Below the pieces are notes generated by a model. It was not told the DNA's origin, did not search any database, and saw only the letters and a program-made list of their open reading frames with translations. A stretch of DNA of 64,000 nucleotides from Verrucomicrobiales bacterium. Its GTDB lineage: Bacteria; Verrucomicrobiota; Verrucomicrobiia; Verrucomicrobiales; DEV007. Positions 48,768 to 56,981 of this stretch are shown here, piece after piece. How positions within the stretch are numbered: position 1 is the first letter of the stretch; the number at the start of each line of letters is the position of its first letter. Where the stretch lies: NCBI GenBank assembly GCA_012960505.1, contig DUBC01000016.1, forward strand, positions 124,001-188,000, in the 5' to 3' direction. A program made the position numbers and the translations under genes.

Positions 48768-50665
48768 ATTCCTACATCCTTAATCTTATCTAAATTTGGA
48801 TCAGTGTCAGAGACTGTCCTAAAGCCAATATAATTGGTCTTGTGATTTCGGGTATTAAGAATTTTTCTGGTTGTGATTTGTGGCATTTTAGAATGAGAAT
48901 AATTAAAATTCCCACCACGCACGATAGGAACAAATTCACCGAGAATTTCAGGGTCAGGTTCTTGACTGCTTGTCCATTCACTGACATTACCAAAGAGTCC
49001 GCAAATTCCTTCCTCACTGATATCGGCTCGGAATGTATCTATAGGCTTCCATGCAATAAAGTTATCATTGATTGGCTCTAATACTTTGAGTTCATTGCCC
49101 CAAGGATATAACCTTCCGTACTTACCTCTTGCAGATTTTTCCCATTCTTTTTCAGTGGGTAATCTATGGTTTTTCCATTTTGCGTATGCATAGGCATCCC
49201 ACCAGTCTACGTAAATTACCGGACAATTTAGATTAACTGAATTTCCTTCATATTTTTCCTCCAGATTTGCAGCTTTATAATATTCATCCCAATTGTTTGG
49301 CTTGTGCTGAAATTTCTCTATTGGCTGATCAGGGTGATCAAATTCATTGCTGTTTGAAGAGCTAATTGCGTCTAGAAATGCTTTGTACTGAGCAATTGTG
49401 ATTTCATATTTGTCGATCCAGAAAGTTGATAATGTTTCTGTAGTGTCTTTTTGATAGGTAAATTCCCCACCTTCGATTCTGATCATAGTATCAGAATAGT
49501 TGATTATTGGTTCAGGTGATTTGATGTTCGGGTTAAATATAAGGTAAGCCGTTGCTATTAATAGGATGATGGCAGGGAATGCCCAAATTCTTGAAATTTT
49601 ATTACGAGGAATGATTGAGTCATCAGGTAGATGAAGTGTTTCAGAAAGACCTTTCCCACTTTTACTGATGTTTTGATTTAGTTTTTCCCATGTGTTGGGG
49701 CCCGATTCATGGCGCATGACTTCCAATAAAATGGACCCAGCTTTACTTTTACCTTCATCGATAAATTCTTGCAGTATTTGACCAAGATAACGGATATTGT
49801 TTTCTTCTGTAGTGTTTTTCCTTTGATGATTGATTGCTGTGTTCGCAATTCTAGTCATTCCGTCTGGGCTCAAGTAGATGTGTGCTGCTTTGAGTGTTTG
49901 GTGGTTTATCTGGTTGTGCTTAAGATACAATTGAGTTTCTACGACGGTCTTGAGGAGCTTTATGATATACTCGTCACTTAATTTAATTCCGTAATGATGA
50001 GCATTAGATAGATTTTGCCCTGAGATTAATTCGCTGGTATAAAATAAGGTCCCTTCTTCTTCATGGCCTTCATAAATTGCGGCGATGTGTGGATGAGAAA
50101 CTTGTGCTTTTGCTCTGACAAGTTCACGGAATTCATTCACTGAGTCCTCATTTTCACTGAGTTTTGGATTAAGTAAGATTAGTGTTACTTTGCGATCAAT
50201 GGAGAGCTGGATAGCTTCGTGAACTTCAGTATCTCCTTCGCTTCTGATGAATCGAAGTAGTTCATAATCACCTAGTTTTTTTCCTGGCGCCGTTAAAGTA
50301 TTAGCCAAAGGAATCTCTTCCTCTTCCTTGGACTCATTGATTCTTATTGGATTAACAGGGGATCTGGGGGCGGTTTTTTCTACGGGAACTTTTGGATGGA
50401 TCTGGTTCCGTTTAAGCCATTTTTCAATATTTGATTTGTCAGCTTCATTGAACGCACAAATTTTTATTTCCGGATATTCTTTTAAGATTCTTTCCTTAAA
50501 ACCATCTAGTGAGTTCGTAGCATCAATGAGGATGTCTATTTCAGCCTCCTCGAGCGCTGTTTCGGGAGATTTGCAGACTCTTATATGATATTCTTCAAAT
50601 CTTTCCAGAGTACTGACAATTATGTCAGTGATTTCTGTGTTATTTGAGATGATCAAGGCAAGCAT
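48746..50665 (-). CDS. Receiver-like/pseudokinase/transmembrane/FGE-fold protein
   Basis: 639 residues with an unusual layout: a receiver-like alpha/beta domain about 1-90; a protein-kinase-fold domain about 134-330; one membrane helix about 359-378; and a SUMF1/FGE-fold (C-type lectin-like) domain about 393-620 (ending in VRGGNFNYSH and IGFRTVSD). The kinase domain looks inactive: the catalytic aspartate of HRD is T257, the Mg-binding Asn is H262 and the DFG Asp is absent. The FGE-type domain lacks the two active-site cysteines of real formylglycine-generating enzymes, so it probably binds rather than modifies. This suggests a sensor or docking protein with a cytoplasmic pseudokinase and an external ligand domain. 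It lies 34 bp downstream of the TPR-like gene. Confidence 0.82.
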   Translation of the reverse strand: MLALIISNNTEITDIIVSTLERFEEYHIRVCKSPETALEEAEIDILIDATNSLDGFKERILKEYPEIKICAFNEADKSNIEKWLKRNQIHPKVPVEKTAPRSPVNPIRINESKEEEEIPLANTLTAPGKKLGDYELLRFIRSEGDTEVHEAIQLSIDRKVTLILLNPKLSENEDSVNEFRELVRAKAQVSHPHIAAIYEGHEEEGTLFYTSELISGQNLSNAHHYGIKLSDEYIIKLLKTVVETQLYLKHNQINHQTLKAAHIYLSPDGMTRIANTAINHQRKNTTEENNIRYLGQILQEFIDEGKSKAGSILLEVMRHESGPNTWEKLNQNISKSGKGLSETLHLPDDSIIPRNKISRIWAFPAIILLIATAYLIFNPNIKSPEPIINYSDTMIRIEGGEFTYQKDTTETLSTFWIDKYEITIAQYKAFLDAISSSNSNEFDHPDQPIEKFQHKPNNWDEYYKAANLEEKYEGNSVNLNCPVIYVDWWDAYAYAKWKNHRLPTEKEWEKSARGKYGRLYPWGNELKVLEPINDNFIAWKPIDTFRADISEEGICGLFGNVSEWTSSQEPDPEILGEFVPIVRGGNFNYSHSKMPQITTRKILNTRNHKTNYIGFRTVSDTDPNLDKIKDVGIKKPDPE

Positions 50666-50699
50666 ATTATTTCTAGGAAGCTTTTAACCAGCTGCTTTT

Positions 50700-51785
50700 T
50701 TAATTTGGAAATAACGAACCTTCGATGAATGATTCTACACCTAATTTTTTCGGTTCTAAAAGAATCCTAGGTTCTGCATATATGTCCTGGATGAGGTCCT
50801 TGTAATAGAGTCTTGCAACGAATCCATAATAAGAGCGTTTACCGAAGTTTTTCATATCTTCCTGAGAAAGTTGGGGCATGTAATAATTCCAGTTAACTAT
50901 CTCTATGTTTGATGTTTGCCAATTAATTGGTTTTGTTATCCATGTTGCGGATGGAGGATCAGCACGTGTTCTTTCGACTTTGCTCCCATTAACAAGATCG
51001 TAAAAATCTACTACTAGGGAAATATCTTTAGGATCAATTGGTTCATTGATGCCCGAGATAATTTCCATTTTAACATTAACTGATTCGCCCTTCACTTCTT
51101 GAGGTTTGGTATTGGTACGCATTAATCCGAATGTAAATCTAGCGCTTTTCTTCTTTGTTTCTGTGCCGTCATCGGAGTTCTTTTTTAGCTTTATGATCTG
51201 ATAATATTCACCTCCCCTATCTTCACCGAGATCCATTATCTTTGTCAGTTCGTTTTCAGCTTTTTGCTGCAGGGACATTGATACGTAGGTTAAATGAAGT
51301 TCCCACATGGTTCGTGGGTTTTGTGGTGAAATCTCTTTTGCTTTTCGCAATTTTTTAAGTGATTCCAAAGTTTCCCCTTTTTTTCTTAAGGCTACTCCGA
51401 TCTCAATGATTTCGAGAATCTCTTGATCTTGTTCCGAAACAGTGAAGTTATCATTGGTTATTATGGGTTCCTTTGGTGTCTCAGGTTCAGAGAATGAGGG
51501 TAATTTTTTTGAGGGCTTAGTTGGGGCTGGATTCGGAGAAGTTGGAGTAGTTTTTGAGGCTTTATGAGCGGTGCTATTTTTTTCTGTTGTTGTTTCGGTT
51601 TTGTCCACAGAAGGCGGAGCTGGAGTAGGTTCTTTCTTTGAAACTTCCTGATTTAAGTTAGATTGAGGTACAATCTGAATATTACCTCTCAACCATAAAG
51701 TGAGCATGATTCCGATTAGTATGAGTATTGTTATATTGTAGCCAAAATTAGGCATTAATACTTTCTTTTTTTTGGAGGAGGACAT
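50700..51785 (-). CDS. Membrane-anchored TPR-like protein with proline-rich linker
   Basis: 361 residues, family not recognised. A basic N-terminus (SSSKKKKV) precedes one membrane helix (about 15-35). A Pro/Thr/Lys-rich linker (about 45-110) is followed by a TPR-like helical pair around 120-190 (ALRKKGETLESLKKLRKAKE, then NPRTMWELHLTYVSM). The C-terminal domain (about 210-350) is beta-rich, with KKSARFTFGLMRTN, VNVKMEIISGIN and WNYYMPQLSQED. It is probably co-transcribed with the downstream receiver/pseudokinase/FGE protein, and both are anchored by a single membrane helix, so they may interact. The function is unknown. Confidence 0.72.
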   Translation of the reverse strand: MSSSKKKKVLMPNFGYNITILILIGIMLTLWLRGNIQIVPQSNLNQEVSKKEPTPAPPSVDKTETTTEKNSTAHKASKTTPTSPNPAPTKPSKKLPSFSEPETPKEPIITNDNFTVSEQDQEILEIIEIGVALRKKGETLESLKKLRKAKEISPQNPRTMWELHLTYVSMSLQQKAENELTKIMDLGEDRGGEYYQIIKLKKNSDDGTETKKKSARFTFGLMRTNTKPQEVKGESVNVKMEIISGINEPIDPKDISLVVDFYDLVNGSKVERTRADPPSATWITKPINWQTSNIEIVNWNYYMPQLSQEDMKNFGKRSYYGFVARLYYKDLIQDIYAEPRILLEPKKLGVESFIEGSLFPN

Positions 51786-51888
51786 GCGATAAGCAACTAT
51801 AACCCATTATAGCATAAGAAGCGAAATCCCTTCATTAGGAAGTAGAATTATCCCTGAATTGAGTGTTTTATATTTAAAATAAAAATTT

Positions 51889-53154
51889 ATGCATCCTTCG
51901 GCCAATATTCCGGTAATACCGCGTTCTCTGGACCTGAGTTTATCTCCTGTTCAGGTTGCGAAGCGGTTGAGGCATTTGCCTGGATTTCTTTTTTACGATA
52001 CAGCTACTACATCATCTGAGATGACTTCACCAGGCATGGTGTCAATCATAGGTGCTATGCCGGACATGATTGTTTGTGGGCAATTGAATGAGGATCTGGA
52101 CAAGCTAAGGGAGATTCTCAAAGAAGACGAAGGATATTGTGCGCAGATAGATTGTGGTGTGCCCTTGGGTGGATTATTCGGACACATTGAATTTGATGGG
52201 TCTTACCACTTTGGCAGATACAGGAAATTATTAATCTTCCGCCACGATCGTAAAGAGTGGCTCGATGTGGGGAATTTATCAAAGTGGATGAATCATAATG
52301 AATCAAAAGAGGAGCAAATTTCTAATATTACCTTTTCCGGAGGTCTTGGTCCTGATCTGTTTTGTTCGGTGGTAGAAAGAGCTAAGGAATATATCGCGGC
52401 CGGTGATATTTATCAGGTGAATCTGTCTCAGCGCTTTGAGGCGGATTGGCCAGAGACAAGAGATCCGTTTGATTTTTATCTAAGGCTTCGTGATTGTTCC
52501 CCGTCACCTTATGCTGCTTTTTATGAAATTTCCGAATGTGCAATCATTTCGTCATCCCCTGAATGTTTTTTGAATATGAGTGGTCTTGGAATTGCGACCA
52601 GACCCATAAAAGGAACTCGTCCTAGGTTTAATGATCCTGGTCAGGATGAGCGTTCTGCCTATGAATTAATGACTTCACCAAAGGAAATTGCGGAGCTTGT
52701 AATGATAACAGATCTTGAGAGGAATGATCTTGGGAAGGTCTGTGAGTATGGTAGCGTTCGCGTTGCAGAGTTATTGAAGCTTGAAAGGTTTTCTCAGGTT
52801 TTTCACTTGGTCAGTTCCATTGAGGGTCAATTAAAGTTAGGAAATGATCACGTCAGTGCACTGAGCGCGTGTTTCCCTGGAGGTTCGATTAGTGGGGCGC
52901 CCAAGCGCCGTGCTCTTGAGATTATCGATGAACTGGAGAATTGTTCCCGAGGCCTCTACACTGGAGTCATCGGCTATCTAGGAGCAAATTGGGAGAGCCA
53001 GTTCAGTATTGCGATCCGCACAGGAATTATTCAATCTGGAAAATTGTCTTTCCATGTCGGTGCCGGAATTGTTGCAGATTCTGATCCGCTGGCCGAATAT
53101 GAAGAAACACTTCACAAGGCCGCTGGATTCTTTGCTGCGGCCGAGGTATTTTAG
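51889..53154 (+). CDS. pabB: Aminodeoxychorismate synthase component I (PabB)
   Basis: 421 residues, chorismate-binding fold. The PIKGTRPR motif (about 240) has the lysine typical of PabB, whereas anthranilate synthase usually has PIAGT. GSISGAPKRRALEIIDELE (about 342-360) and GAGIVADSDPLAEYEETL (about 394-411) complete the active site. It makes 4-amino-4-deoxychorismate for folate synthesis with a glutaminase partner (PabA), which is not adjacent. Divergent from the TPR-like gene. Confidence 0.93.
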   Translation: MHPSANIPVIPRSLDLSLSPVQVAKRLRHLPGFLFYDTATTSSEMTSPGMVSIIGAMPDMIVCGQLNEDLDKLREILKEDEGYCAQIDCGVPLGGLFGHIEFDGSYHFGRYRKLLIFRHDRKEWLDVGNLSKWMNHNESKEEQISNITFSGGLGPDLFCSVVERAKEYIAAGDIYQVNLSQRFEADWPETRDPFDFYLRLRDCSPSPYAAFYEISECAIISSSPECFLNMSGLGIATRPIKGTRPRFNDPGQDERSAYELMTSPKEIAELVMITDLERNDLGKVCEYGSVRVAELLKLERFSQVFHLVSSIEGQLKLGNDHVSALSACFPGGSISGAPKRRALEIIDELENCSRGLYTGVIGYLGANWESQFSIAIRTGIIQSGKLSFHVGAGIVADSDPLAEYEETLHKAAGFFAAAEVF

Positions 53155-53197
53155 TTCGAAGGTATGAAATTAATCTTTTAATTATTTCAATATTGTT

Positions 53198-53716
53198 ATG
53201 TCGCGAAAGGACTTACTTGATTCTGTTCCTGAAATTCATCCCAGTGCTTTCGTTGCTCATAGCGCTGATCTCATAGGAGCGGTCAGTATTGGGGAGGAGG
53301 CAAGTGTCTGGTATGGTTCCGTGTTAAGAGCAGATATAGAAAAGATTGTGATTGGCCCCAGATCTAATATCCAGGACGGTTCCGTAGTTCATCTGGAATG
53401 CGAACAAGGTACATATGTTGGGCAATATGTGACGGTCGGCCATAAAGCAATACTCCATGCCTGTACGATAGATGATGAAGTTCTTGTGGGAATGGGCTCG
53501 ATAGTGATGGATGGTGCGAGGATCGGAGCCCGTTCTATTATAGGTGCCGGGGCATTAGTGACTATGGGGACTGAGATTCCACCAGGATCATTGGTTCTAG
53601 GTTCTCCGGCGAAGATTGTAAGGTCCCTCAGTGAGGATGAACAAAAATCACTCAAAAAATGGGCCGACAATTATGTGGATTTGTCACGTCGCTATCGTGA
53701 AGAAGGAATCAAGTAA
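53198..53716 (+). CDS. Gamma-class carbonic anhydrase-like protein (YrdA/CaiE family)
   Basis: 172 residues, left-handed beta-helix of hexapeptide repeats. The metal ligands are H65 (VVHLE), H82 and H87 (GHKAILHAC), the gamma-carbonic anhydrase set. The conserved start SVWYGSVLRADIEKI and the C-terminal VLGSPAKIVRSL helix are present. It interconverts CO2 and bicarbonate or has a related role; many YrdA-type members lack measurable activity. Lies 43 bp after pabB on the same strand. Confidence 0.93.
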   Translation: MSRKDLLDSVPEIHPSAFVAHSADLIGAVSIGEEASVWYGSVLRADIEKIVIGPRSNIQDGSVVHLECEQGTYVGQYVTVGHKAILHACTIDDEVLVGMGSIVMDGARIGARSIIGAGALVTMGTEIPPGSLVLGSPAKIVRSLSEDEQKSLKKWADNYVDLSRRYREEGIK

Positions 53717-53799
53717 TGATGCGATTCGGAAAATCTCTTAGGAAGATGCGCCCTTTATTCATTGACTCTAATGGCTGATCAGATTTTATTCTTATCTTT

Positions 53800-54270
53800 A
53801 TGAGTAGTAGTGTAGTCGAGGTTCAGGTGAAAGGAACTTTGCCGACGAGCGGTGGGTGCGGGATTTTTATTGGTAATGATGAAAAGATCATTATTATTTA
53901 TGTCGATCAGATGGTCGGCAATGCGATCATGATGTTTCTTAAGGATCTGCCGAAGGAACGTCCTCAAACTCATGATCTTTTTAGGCATGTTCTTGAATCT
54001 CTTGGCGCTAAAGTGGAGCGGATAATTGTGAATGATTTTAAAGATGGTGTTTATTATGGGAGGCTCATTATTTCAGCTGAGAATGAAATTGAGGGAAAAA
54101 ATATCATAGAAATCGATGCCCGATCTAGTGATTGTATTGCATTGGCCATACAATCGAAGTCTCCAATTTATGTGGCAAAATTAGTCATGGAGGAATCCGA
54201 AGACGTTTCCGATATTTTCAGTAAGATTGAATCTGGTAACATCTTTCCTCAGGAGGATACGGAGCAATAA
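53800..54270 (+). CDS. Bifunctional nuclease family protein (DUF151)
   Basis: 156 residues. The BFN core is recognised from IIIIYVDQMVGNAIMMFL (about 27-44), VERIIVNDFKDGVYYGRLI (about 72-90) and EIDARSSDCIALAIQSKSPIYV (about 108-129). Plant and thermophile relatives have DNase and RNase activity; the bacterial role is uncertain. A moderate C-terminal acidic tail is present. It is 83 bp after the carbonic anhydrase gene and convergent with rpe. Confidence 0.93.
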   Translation: MSSSVVEVQVKGTLPTSGGCGIFIGNDEKIIIIYVDQMVGNAIMMFLKDLPKERPQTHDLFRHVLESLGAKVERIIVNDFKDGVYYGRLIISAENEIEGKNIIEIDARSSDCIALAIQSKSPIYVAKLVMEESEDVSDIFSKIESGNIFPQEDTEQ

Positions 54271-54290
54271 AGATAAGAGCCTTTAATCAT

Positions 54291-54959
54291 TTAAGCTTCT
54301 CGCAGTTCCTTAATTGAGATTGACATGTCTTCGGCCTTGAAGGTCCCGGTCCCTGCCACCAATACATTTGCTCCATGATCGGCAGCAATGGATGCTGTTT
54401 TAGGCGTGATGCCGCCATCAACTTCTATGTGAAAATTGAGATTTTTTTCATTCCGTATCCTTTTTGCCTGATCGACTTTGGGCATGGTTTCTTCTTCCAT
54501 GAACTTTTGCCCTCCAAATCCTGGTATTACGGTCATGATCAGGAGAATATCTATCTGTTCAAGAAAAGGTTCGGCAAGTTCGAAGGGTGTAGCGGGATTC
54601 AGTGCCAGACCGGCTGAAATCCCTGATTTCTTGATCTTAGCTATTGTCCCCCCAATATCATATTTAGGTTCAATGTGTATGGTAATGTTGTTTGATCCTG
54701 CCTCAATGAAATCTCTGATGTATTGATCCGGATGCTCTATCATGAGGTGCGTGTCCAGATAGACGTCAGCAACTGTATTACGAACATGCTTTACGAAGTT
54801 CGGACCAAAGGAGATATTATCTACAAAGTGTCCGTCCATGATGTCTAGATGCAGCCAATCACCACCCGCAGCAATTGCTCGGTGGCATTCTTCACCGAGC
54901 CGGCTCCAATCCGCGGCCAGGAGAGAAGGTGCTACTATCCTTTGGTTGAAATCTGACAT
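54291..54959 (-). CDS. rpe: Ribulose-phosphate 3-epimerase
   Basis: 222 residues, TIM barrel. Active-site motifs are LHLDIMDGHFVDNISFGP (36-53) and HLMIEHPDQYI (71-81). MTVIPGFGGQKFM is near 142-154 and the C-terminal VDGGITPKTASIAADHGAN near 180-198. It interconverts ribulose and xylulose 5-phosphate in the pentose phosphate pathway. Divergent from tadA by 66 bp. Confidence 0.97.
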   Translation of the reverse strand: MSDFNQRIVAPSLLAADWSRLGEECHRAIAAGGDWLHLDIMDGHFVDNISFGPNFVKHVRNTVADVYLDTHLMIEHPDQYIRDFIEAGSNNITIHIEPKYDIGGTIAKIKKSGISAGLALNPATPFELAEPFLEQIDILLIMTVIPGFGGQKFMEEETMPKVDQAKRIRNEKNLNFHIEVDGGITPKTASIAADHGANVLVAGTGTFKAEDMSISIKELREA

Positions 54960-55025
54960 GTGTAGCTACTATCTTCTGACCTCAGCAACCTGCAAGTCCG
55001 GACACATTATAATTAATAATTCATT

Positions 55026-55547
55026 ATGAGCGACATACCTCCAATTTCTTCTGATGATATTTCTATTGATCTTAACAGTGATGAGTATTTCATGAGTGAA
55101 GCTATAAAAGAGGCTCTGAAAGCTTATCAGATGGAAGAGGTTCCTGTGGGGGCCGTCATAGTCAGTGGTGGCCAGATCATTGGACGCGGTTACAATCAGG
55201 TCGAAACACTTAAGGATGCTACTGCACACGCTGAGATGTTAGCTCTAACTGCGGCCCAGGAGTCAGTAGGAGATTGGAGACTTTCAGAATGTGATCTTTT
55301 TGTGACTAAGGAGCCGTGTCCCATGTGTGCTGGTGGGATCGTGCATTGCCGGATCCGTGCCCTTGTCTACGGATGCTCGTCTCCGAACGATGGAGCTGCT
55401 GGTGGAGGATTCATCAATCTTTTAGAACAACCTACCCTTAATCATAAGACCGAGATAAGGTCCGGGGTCCTGGAAGATCAGAGCGCTCAAATTCTCCGTG
55501 ATTTTTTTCAGGCGGCCCGCATTAAATCCAAAGAACTCGATGATTAG
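55026..55547 (+). CDS. tadA: tRNA-specific adenosine deaminase
   Basis: 173 residues. The zinc site is H68-A-E70 (AHAEMLAL) and P97-C98-PM-C101 (EPCPMCAGGI); E70 is the proton shuttle. It converts adenosine 34 to inosine in tRNA-Arg(ACG), required for decoding. A 20-residue N-terminal extension before YFMSEAIKEAL is the only unusual feature. It is followed by a sulfatase gene 27 bp downstream on the same strand, but the two have no obvious functional link. Confidence 0.96.
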   Translation: MSDIPPISSDDISIDLNSDEYFMSEAIKEALKAYQMEEVPVGAVIVSGGQIIGRGYNQVETLKDATAHAEMLALTAAQESVGDWRLSECDLFVTKEPCPMCAGGIVHCRIRALVYGCSSPNDGAAGGGFINLLEQPTLNHKTEIRSGVLEDQSAQILRDFFQAARIKSKELDD

Positions 55548-55574
55548 GAAAATTAGATGAAGATCTGATCTGTT

Positions 55575-56972
55575 ATGGTTCTGGAAAAGCTGACCATTGC
55601 GGTCTATGTTTGTAGAGTGAAGTCATTCTTAATATTCATTATCTCCTTCAGCTGTCTTATTCTAACATCGGCGGGCAAGCCGAATATCCTCTTCATTCTT
55701 ATTGATGATATGGGTTGGATGGATCTTGGGTGTCAGGGTAATGAAAATCTAAACACGCCAAACATTGATGCTCTGGCAAAAGATGGGATCCGTTTCACCG
55801 ATGCTTATGCTCCGGCTCCGGTTTGCTCTCCGACCCGCGCTGCCATAATGACAGGTCAATCACCTGCCAGGCTTCAAATTACTAATCACTTGCCACATCA
55901 GGACAGATTCACTCCGAAAGATTCCAAGATTCTTCCTGCTCAGATGCTAAATCATCTGCCTCTAAAGCATGTGACGCTTGCTGAGAGGCTCAAGGAGGAT
56001 GCGGGATACGCTACGGCTTTCATTGGAAAGTGGCATTTGTATACGGGTAGGGAAGAAAAATATAATCCCTTGAATCAAGGCTTTGATATTAATATCGGAG
56101 GATGTTCTTACGGTGGCCCTCCAACTTTTTTTGATCCTTACAGAATTGATTTTTTGCCGAATAGAAAGGAGGGAGAGTATCTCCCAGACCGTTTAGCAGA
56201 TGAAACTATTGCTTTTATTGGTGAACAAAAATCAAAAGAAAAACCATTCTTTGTCGCTTTGTGGAATTATACTGTTCACTGGCCCATGGAAGCCCCGGCT
56301 CATCTAGTAGAAAAATACAAGGACTTACCCGTTCGGGGATACAGAGATCACCGCTATGCGGCCATGATAGAGGCGATGGATAGCGCCATCGGAAAAGTTC
56401 TAAGATCATTAGATGAAATGAAAATTTCTGATGAGACTTTCGTTATTTTTAGTTCCGATAATGGTCCCTTTGGTGGAGTCGGTGACGCGAGACCATTGAG
56501 AGCAGACAAGGGGCACCTCTATGAGGGAGGAATTAGGGTGCCTCTCATTGTTAGGTGGCCAGGAAAAGTAAAACCAGGAATAACAGATCCAACGCCGATA
56601 ATCTTGACTGATTTCTATCCGACTATCTTGGATGCGGCAGGACTTATCCCCGACTCAAATTCCCCAATTGATGGTGAGAATATTTTACCTCACCTCAAGG
56701 GTGAAAAAAAATTAAAGGAGAGGCCCATTCATTGGCATTATCCAAACTTTGCCTTCCACCGCGACAATCGCCTCGGATCAGCGATCCGTGAAGGAGATCA
56801 CAAGTTGCTTCACTTTTATGATACGGACAGTGTTGAGCTTTATAATGTCAGGAAGGACATTAGTGAAAAGAATGACCTATCTGTTGAGTTACCCAAATTA
56901 GCTTCAAAGCTCAAAGACAAACTAAAGTCCTGGCTCAAAGAATCAGGAGCAGCAATGCCAAGACCAAGATAA
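55575..56972 (+). CDS. Secreted sulfatase (arylsulfatase A-like)
   Basis: 465 residues. The formylglycine motif is C84-SPTR-AAIMTG; metal ligands DD are in FILIDDMGWMD (40-50) and SSDNGPFGG near 295. A signal peptide is present (SFLIFIISFSCLILTSA); an alternative GTG start at 55617 would begin just before it. The FIGKWHLY segment is typical of arylsulfatase A-like enzymes. Substrate unknown. It is the second of three sulfatases in the window and ends 9 bp before the ABC-F gene. Confidence 0.93.
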   Translation: MVLEKLTIAVYVCRVKSFLIFIISFSCLILTSAGKPNILFILIDDMGWMDLGCQGNENLNTPNIDALAKDGIRFTDAYAPAPVCSPTRAAIMTGQSPARLQITNHLPHQDRFTPKDSKILPAQMLNHLPLKHVTLAERLKEDAGYATAFIGKWHLYTGREEKYNPLNQGFDINIGGCSYGGPPTFFDPYRIDFLPNRKEGEYLPDRLADETIAFIGEQKSKEKPFFVALWNYTVHWPMEAPAHLVEKYKDLPVRGYRDHRYAAMIEAMDSAIGKVLRSLDEMKISDETFVIFSSDNGPFGGVGDARPLRADKGHLYEGGIRVPLIVRWPGKVKPGITDPTPIILTDFYPTILDAAGLIPDSNSPIDGENILPHLKGEKKLKERPIHWHYPNFAFHRDNRLGSAIREGDHKLLHFYDTDSVELYNVRKDISEKNDLSVELPKLASKLKDKLKSWLKESGAAMPRPR

Positions 56973-56981
56973 TATCCATTC

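Noticed and set aside
48746-50665. Calling this protein a formylglycine-generating enzyme
   Set aside because: The SUMF1-like domain has Tyr, Ser and Met where the two essential cysteines should be.
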